In this document: in pieces, positions 59,681 through 64,000 of the stretch
Layout: each line of letters starts with the position of its first letter
Numbering within the stretch: the stretch's first letter is position 1
Assembly (NCBI RefSeq): GCF_014857905.1
Contig: NZ_JACYXE010000001.1
Location: 124,001 to 188,000 of the forward strand
Length of the DNA stretch: 64,000 nt
From: Agilicoccus flavus
GTDB lineage: Bacteria > Actinomycetota > Actinomycetes > Actinomycetales > Dermatophilaceae
Reading direction: 5' to 3'
Notes under the pieces: generated by a model
What the model was told of the DNA's origin: nothing
The model's database searches: none
The model's input: only the letters and a program-made list of their open reading frames with translations
Made by a program: the position numbers and the translations under genes

Positions 59681-60950
59681 GTTCTCCGCGGCCGTCTACC
59701 AGAACGAGTACCTGCCCGACGGGGGTACCGACGTCCATGCGATCGTCACGGCCACGTGCCGCGGCGCCGGCGCGGCGGGCAGCTCCGGGTCGGGGGACGC
59801 GGGCGAGATCATCGTCGTCGACACGTCCGGGTCGATGGAGGCCGCCGGCGTCCAGGCGGCGCGGTACGCCGCGGCCGCCGCGCTCGACCAGATCCTCGAC
59901 GGCGTGTGGTTCGCGATCATCGCCGGCAACCACCAGGCCCGCCTGTGCTACCCCGACGGCAGCTCCGCCGCCATGGTGCGGATGGACGCCTCCACCCGCG
60001 CGACCGCGAAGCAGTCGCTCGCCCGCCTGTACGCCGACGGCGGCACGGCGATGGGCACCTGGCTGCGCGCCGCCGCCCAGCTCTTCGACACGGTGCCCTC
60101 GCTCGCCCAGCGGCACGTCATCCTCCTCACCGACGGCGAGAACCAGCACGAGACGCCCCAGCAGCTCACCGCCGCGATCGAGTCGGTGCGCGGACGGTTC
60201 CAGGCCGACTGCCGCGGCCTCGGGGCGGCGTGGCAGGTGGACGAGGTCCGGCGCATCAGCGACGCCCTCCTCGGCACCGTCGACCTCATCCCCCGCCGCG
60301 AGGACATGGCGGGCGAGTTCGAGTCGCTCATGCGCACCTCGATGAGCCGCGGCATCGCCGAGGCCTCGCTGCGCGTGTGGGCCCCGCAGGGGGCGGAGGT
60401 GCTGTTCGTGCGCCAGGTCGCCCCGACCCTCGACGACATGACCCACCGCCGGGTGGAGGTCAACCCCCTGACCGGCTCGTACCCGACGGGGTCGTGGGGC
60501 GACGAGACGCGCGACTTCCACGTCGCCGTGCGCCTGCCCGCCAAGGCCGTGGGCGCCGAACAGCTCGCCGCGCGCGTGCAGCTGGCGGTGCGCGGCGAGG
60601 TCGTCGCGCAGGGCCTCGTCAAGGCGAAGTGGTCGACCGACGACTCGCTCACCGCCCGCATCAGCCCGGAGGTCGCGCACTACACGGGGCAGACGGAGCT
60701 GGCCACCGCCATCCGCGAGGGCCTCGCCGCCAAGGCCGTCGGCGACGTGACGACCGCGACGAACCGGCTCGGCCGGGCCGTGCAGCTGGCCACCCAGACC
60801 GGCGACGACGCCGCGACGGGCCGGCTGAGGCGGGTCGTCGACATCGACGACGCCGGCACCGGCAGCGTGCGCCTGCGCCGCGACGTCGAGCGCCTCGACG
60901 AGATGGCCCTCGACACGGCCTCGACCAAGACGACCCGGGTGCGCACGTGA
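59673..60950 (+). CDS. VWA domain protein
   Basis: The protein is 425 aa, from ATG 59673. The von Willebrand A domain (about 45-230) has a complete metal-ion-dependent adhesion site: DTSGSM (50-55), the Thr of DGGTAMGTW and the Asp of LLTDGENQ. The C-terminal half (about 240-425) has beta-rich VHAIVTATCRG-type flanks and REDMAGEFESLM, MTHRRVEVNPLTGSYPTG segments, followed by a helical tail. It lacks a signal peptide, so it acts inside the cell. MIDAS proteins commonly partner AAA+ ATPases such as the CbxX-like protein encoded upstream. Confidence 0.92.
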   Translation: MPEFSAAVYQNEYLPDGGTDVHAIVTATCRGAGAAGSSGSGDAGEIIVVDTSGSMEAAGVQAARYAAAAALDQILDGVWFAIIAGNHQARLCYPDGSSAAMVRMDASTRATAKQSLARLYADGGTAMGTWLRAAAQLFDTVPSLAQRHVILLTDGENQHETPQQLTAAIESVRGRFQADCRGLGAAWQVDEVRRISDALLGTVDLIPRREDMAGEFESLMRTSMSRGIAEASLRVWAPQGAEVLFVRQVAPTLDDMTHRRVEVNPLTGSYPTGSWGDETRDFHVAVRLPAKAVGAEQLAARVQLAVRGEVVAQGLVKAKWSTDDSLTARISPEVAHYTGQTELATAIREGLAAKAVGDVTTATNRLGRAVQLATQTGDDAATGRLRRVVDIDDAGTGSVRLRRDVERLDEMALDTASTKTTRVRT

Positions 60951-62080
60951 GCCTGACGTGCCCGCAGGGTCACCTCAGCGCCGCGGACGACTACTGCGAC
61001 ACGTGCGGGGCGCCGATGAACGCCGCCTCCCCCACGGCGTCCGTCCCGGCGTCCCCGTCGGCGCCCGCGGCGCCGGCCGCCGCCCGGGTCTCCCCCGGCG
61101 CCACCCCGCCCGCCGAGGCCGTCGAGGCGGCCGACGCCCAGACGTGCCCGAACTGCGGCACCGCCAACCCCGCCGACAACCTCTTCTGCGAGGGATGCGG
61201 CTTCGACTTCACGACCGGGGTCATGCCGCGCCCCATCCCCCTCGCCGAGGGCAGTTTCCTCGACCTCGACGCGCCCGCCCCGCGCGCGCAGACCCCGCCA
61301 ACAGACTCAGATTCCGACTCCGGCCCCGACTCCGAGTCCGACTCCGGCGCACCCGCCGGCGCACCCGATGCGACGCCGGACGACGTCGCCGGGACCGAGA
61401 GCCCGGCCACGCAGGAGAAGGCGGTTCCCGACCCCACCCCCGAGCCGGCCCCACGGCCCGCACCCACGCCGGAACCGACGGCCGCACCCGAACCGGCGGC
61501 CGAGCCGGCCCCGCCTGCACCGGCGGTCCCGGACACGGCACCCGAGCCGGCGCCACCCGGACCGTCCGCGCCGGGACCGGCGCCCGCGCCGACGCCACCG
61601 GCGCCGGGAGCCTCCTCCCCGAGCGCCCGGCGGCCGACGTTCACACCCCCGTCGCGCGAGCTGGAGGCGTCGTGGGTCGTCGAGGTGTGGATCGACCCCG
61701 AATGGCACGAGGTCCAGTCGACCGGCGACCCCTGCCCGTCGCCGATGGTGCCCGACGTCGTGCGGCTCGACTCGACGACCGCGCTCATCGGGCGCCCGTC
61801 GAGCAGCCGCAACGTCCGCCCCGACATCGACTGCGGCAGCGACACGGGCGTGAGTCGCCGGCACGCCCAGCTCGCGAGCGACGGGCGCCGGTGGTGGGTC
61901 GAGGATCTCGGCTCGGCCAACGGCACGTTCGTCGGCCCGGCGAGCGGCCCGCTGCCCACCACTCCCCTCGAGGCCGGCCGCCGGGCCGAGGTCGACGCCG
62001 ACGACCGCATCTACGTCGGCGCCTGGACCCGCCTCGTCGTCCGGCGGGCGACCGAGTCCGAGAAGGCCGGCCTCGGCTGA
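60947..62080 (+). CDS. FHA domain protein with two zinc ribbons
   Basis: The protein is 377 aa, from GTG 60947 (GTGA overlap). A first ribbon (C5, H9, C17, C20) and a second classical one (C67, C70, C81, C84; CPNCGTANPADNLFCEGCG) precede a long Pro/Glu/Ala/Ser disordered segment (about 105-245). The FHA domain is about 265-370 with all key residues: IGRPSSSRN, GVSRRHAQL and SANGTFV. It should bind phosphothreonine made by the kinase. It closes the operon. Confidence 0.93.
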   Translation: MSLTCPQGHLSAADDYCDTCGAPMNAASPTASVPASPSAPAAPAAARVSPGATPPAEAVEAADAQTCPNCGTANPADNLFCEGCGFDFTTGVMPRPIPLAEGSFLDLDAPAPRAQTPPTDSDSDSGPDSESDSGAPAGAPDATPDDVAGTESPATQEKAVPDPTPEPAPRPAPTPEPTAAPEPAAEPAPPAPAVPDTAPEPAPPGPSAPGPAPAPTPPAPGASSPSARRPTFTPPSRELEASWVVEVWIDPEWHEVQSTGDPCPSPMVPDVVRLDSTTALIGRPSSSRNVRPDIDCGSDTGVSRRHAQLASDGRRWWVEDLGSANGTFVGPASGPLPTTPLEAGRRAEVDADDRIYVGAWTRLVVRRATESEKAGLG

Positions 62081-62089
62081 CCCCGCCGA

Positions 62090-62169
62090 CCTCCGCATCG
62101 TGGGACGGCGACGACGACCACGGGCACCGGACACCCGCCGGTCGGATCTGCCGTCTCACGATGCGGAGG
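62090..62169. terminator. Large 80-bp hairpin between convergent genes
   Basis: A 20-bp arm (CCTCCGCATCGTGGGACGGC, 62090-62109) pairs with 62150-62169 with one mismatch around a 40-nt centre that itself can fold (CACCGG/CCGGTG-like pairs). It starts 10 bp after the FHA gene and ends 13 bp before the M20 gene stop. It likely terminates both, and its length and precision also fit a decayed palindromic (MITE-like) insert. Confidence 0.75.
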
Positions 62170-62181
62170 CAGCCCGCGGGC

Positions 62182-63771
62182 TCACCGCAGGCGGAACCGG
62201 TCGAAGACCCGGTACATGAAGTCGGTTCCCGTGCGCAGCGCCTGCACGCGGATGCGTTCGTCGTTGCCGTGCATGCCGACGAGCTGCTCGTTGTCGATGA
62301 CGTACGGGTAGACGCCGTACCCCGGGATGCCCTTCTTGCGCCACGGCGACAGGCTCGTGCCCGCCTCGAAGAGGGCGGGCGTGAACACGGCGCCGGGGTA
62401 GGTCCGCACCGAGGCCTGCGAGATCGCGTGGAAGAGGTCGGTGTCGACGCTCGCCGGCGGCGTCGCCCACGTCTCGTCCAACGCGGCCAGGGCCTGGGCC
62501 TCGCTCTGGCCCGGGGTCGTGGCGAGCGTCACCGTCACGTCCCGGTCGCGGAGCAGGCGGCGGACCTGGGCGAGGAACTCGCGCGGCTTCTGTCCGCCCG
62601 GCACGGCGCGACAGTTGAGGCGCGCGGTCGCCTCGGACGGGATGACGTTCTCCTTGTAGCCCGCCTCCTCGATGACGAACGCGTGGGTCGTGCGCAGGAG
62701 GGCGGTGTGCAGCCACGGGTAGCCCGACCGCTTCTCGACGAGGCCGGCGGCGCGCTCGAGGGTGCGCCGGTCCCGGGCCCGCAGGAGGAGGCGCAGCGCC
62801 CGCTCGAGGGCGGCGTCGTCGGTGGCGCGGGCCAACGCGTCGAAGTACTCCCTGGTCACCGGGGTGAGCCGCACCGGGGCGCGCCAGGCCCCGAGGTCCA
62901 CGAGCGCGCGCGAGAGGGTGACGACGGCAGGGCTGCGGTCGGGCTTCGAGGAGTGGGTGGCCGTGCCCTTCGCCGTGATGTCGAGGTTGAAGTAGACCTT
63001 GTCCTGGCGGGTGACGCTCGTGAGCATCGGGGTCGTGCCGTCCTTCTGGGCGAGGAACCACCCGCCCTCCGTGAGCACCGACCCCGCGTCGAGCTTGTCC
63101 CAGTGCTGCTTCGCGAGCCACCCCGAGCCGTACTCGCCGGCCTCCTCGTCGCAGTCGGTGAGGACGATGATGTCGCGGTCGAACCGGGCGCCCTGCGCCA
63201 CGTGACGCAGCAGGGCCGTGATGGAGGCGGAGTTCGCCCCCTTCATGTCGAGGGCGCCCCGGCCGTAGATCTCCCCGTTGCGGACCACGGCTGCGAAGGG
63301 GTCGACGCTCCAGTTCTCGCGCTCGACGGGGACGACGTCGGAGTGGCCGAGGAAGAGCAGCGGCTTCGCCCGACCGGCCCCCTTGATCCGGGCGATGACG
63401 TGCACGTTGTTCGCGACGGGGGTCGGGATGATCTCGGCCGGGACGCCCGCGTCGGTCCACAGCCGGAGCAGCATCCGCCCGTGCTCGAGCGTGTTGCCGC
63501 CCTTGCCGGTGTTCGTCGTGTCGAACCGGATCATGCGCTGCAGCAGCTCGAGGGGGTCGGGCGCCGGGCGGGCCGCGGTCGCCGCCGCCGCGCCGACGGC
63601 AGGGGCCGCGACCGACGGTGACGCCGCCCCCGAGACGAGGCCGGAGCCGGCGGCCACCCCCGCCGCGCCGACCGCCGAACCGGCGAGGAATCGGCGGCGG
63701 GTCAGCCCGGCCCGGTCGCTGCGGCCCGGCGACGCGTCGTCTGCGAGGCGGTCGCCCTGTCGATCGGTCAT
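62182..63771 (-). CDS. M20 family metallopeptidase, Tat-exported
   Basis: The protein is 529 aa, from ATG 63771. The N-terminus has a twin-Arg signal (TRRRFLAGSAVGAAGVAAG), so folded export is expected. The M20 catalytic domain has LFLGHSDVVPVE (His/Asp metal ligands), GRGALDMKG, and the general-base Glu pair in LTDCDEEAGEYGSGW. A dimerisation (lid) domain and a final NDERIRVQALRTG with metal His in GMHGND complete it. Such enzymes remove N-acyl or C-terminal residues; the peptide substrate is unknown. Confidence 0.95.
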   Translation of the reverse strand: MTDRQGDRLADDASPGRSDRAGLTRRRFLAGSAVGAAGVAAGSGLVSGAASPSVAAPAVGAAAATAARPAPDPLELLQRMIRFDTTNTGKGGNTLEHGRMLLRLWTDAGVPAEIIPTPVANNVHVIARIKGAGRAKPLLFLGHSDVVPVERENWSVDPFAAVVRNGEIYGRGALDMKGANSASITALLRHVAQGARFDRDIIVLTDCDEEAGEYGSGWLAKQHWDKLDAGSVLTEGGWFLAQKDGTTPMLTSVTRQDKVYFNLDITAKGTATHSSKPDRSPAVVTLSRALVDLGAWRAPVRLTPVTREYFDALARATDDAALERALRLLLRARDRRTLERAAGLVEKRSGYPWLHTALLRTTHAFVIEEAGYKENVIPSEATARLNCRAVPGGQKPREFLAQVRRLLRDRDVTVTLATTPGQSEAQALAALDETWATPPASVDTDLFHAISQASVRTYPGAVFTPALFEAGTSLSPWRKKGIPGYGVYPYVIDNEQLVGMHGNDERIRVQALRTGTDFMYRVFDRFRLR

Positions 63772-63865
63772 GGTGAACTCCGTTCACGTCCATGACGACC
63801 GGCGCTCCGTCGGGCCGGCCGCGCGAGACGTTCACCCTCTCGCGGCGGCGCCCCGGGCGCAAGGG

Positions 63866-64000
63866 TCAATCACCGAAGGAGAACCCGCCCTTGCCCATGT
63901 CGCGACGGTGGGCGGTGAAGACGACGTCCCAGGCGACGCGCGGGCCCTCGTCGGTCTCGACCTCCCGCGCGACCCGGCCGGCGCGGCCGAGCTCGAGGCT
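63866..64000 (-). CDS. C-terminal fragment of an uncharacterised protein
   Basis: The minus-strand frame is open from the right edge (64000) to TGA at 63866-63868, giving 44 residues. They include SLELGRAGRVAREVE, RVAWDVVFTAHRRDMGKGGF and end SFGD. The strand/turn pattern and codon bias (third positions G/C) support coding. The fragment is too short to assign a family. It is 94 bp upstream of the M20 peptidase gene on the same strand. Confidence 0.6.
   Translation of the reverse strand, partial: SLELGRAGRVAREVETDEGPRVAWDVVFTAHRRDMGKGGFSFGD

Noticed and set aside
49950-62080. Type VI or type VII secretion locus
   Set aside because: Kinase, phosphatase, FHA and an EccA-like ATPase are present, but no EccC/FtsK-type ATPase, EccB/D/E, mycosin, sheath or baseplate genes are in the window.
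1-64000. tRNA or rRNA genes
   Set aside because: No cloverleaf-like sequence with a TTCGA-type T-loop and matching acceptor stem, and no rRNA-like stretch, was noticed when reading both strands. This was not checked by covariance search.

Overview
The window is very GC-rich (third codon positions almost always G or C). It carries typical actinobacterial content: a DUF222/13E12-type element, a PknG-family kinase, methylmalonyl-CoA mutase with MeaB, a GlnA3/Puu-type polyamine operon and a narGHJI operon. This points to an actinobacterium, probably of the Micrococcales and perhaps Intrasporangiaceae/Dermatophilaceae. The genus cannot be fixed from the sequence. Genes are tightly packed, and many start inside the previous stop codon (ATGA, GTGA or TGATG).

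Layout. 1-10 kb is housekeeping and accessory: a glycosidase-like gene end coupled to a bitopic propeller-like protein, an MFS exporter, an AI-2E permease, a DUF305 lipoprotein behind a CsoR-like operator, a small orphan protein, a CPBP-family membrane protein, a thioesterase and a PhzF-like enzyme. 10-13 kb is a thiamine/HMP ECF transporter (ykoEDC) under a TPP riboswitch. 13-17 kb has a DUF4235 protein, a second AI-2E permease and a NarL-type two-component pair. 17-23.5 kb has a siderophore-interacting protein with an iron-box-like site, then meaB-mutB-mutA. 23.5-30 kb holds small membrane proteins, a Gfo/Idh oxidoreductase, a MobA-like enzyme, a quinone reductase, an M18 aminopeptidase and a lipoprotein. 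30-35 kb is a polyamine catabolic operon (FadR-type regulator, gamma-glutamylpolyamine synthetase, aldehyde dehydrogenase, SDR, PuuD-like amidotransferase). 35-38.4 kb is a patchwork: a 53-bp tandem repeat array, a Cys-rich DUF2249 protein, a deleted DUF222 pseudogene and a CBS-BON protein. 38.4-47 kb is respiratory nitrate reductase narGHJI with divergent narK.

The most interesting region is 47.5-62.1 kb. Nine co-directional genes, mostly with translationally coupled overlaps, run: TelA family, XpaC-like, CbxX/EccA-type AAA+ ATPase, four-pass duplicated-ectodomain membrane protein, coiled-coil protein, PknG-like Ser/Thr kinase with TPR-like tail, PP2C phosphatase, VWA protein, FHA protein. 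The kinase, phosphatase and FHA protein share a similar N-terminal zinc ribbon, which the VWA protein lacks. Divergently encoded beside it are a WXG100-like small protein and an alpha/beta-hydrolase. The shared intergenic region holds four TCCACAGG octamers. I read this as one membrane-linked phospho-signalling and ATPase module whose output is unknown.

The window ends with a Tat-exported M20 peptidase, separated from the module by an 80-bp near-perfect hairpin, and the 3' end of one more gene.
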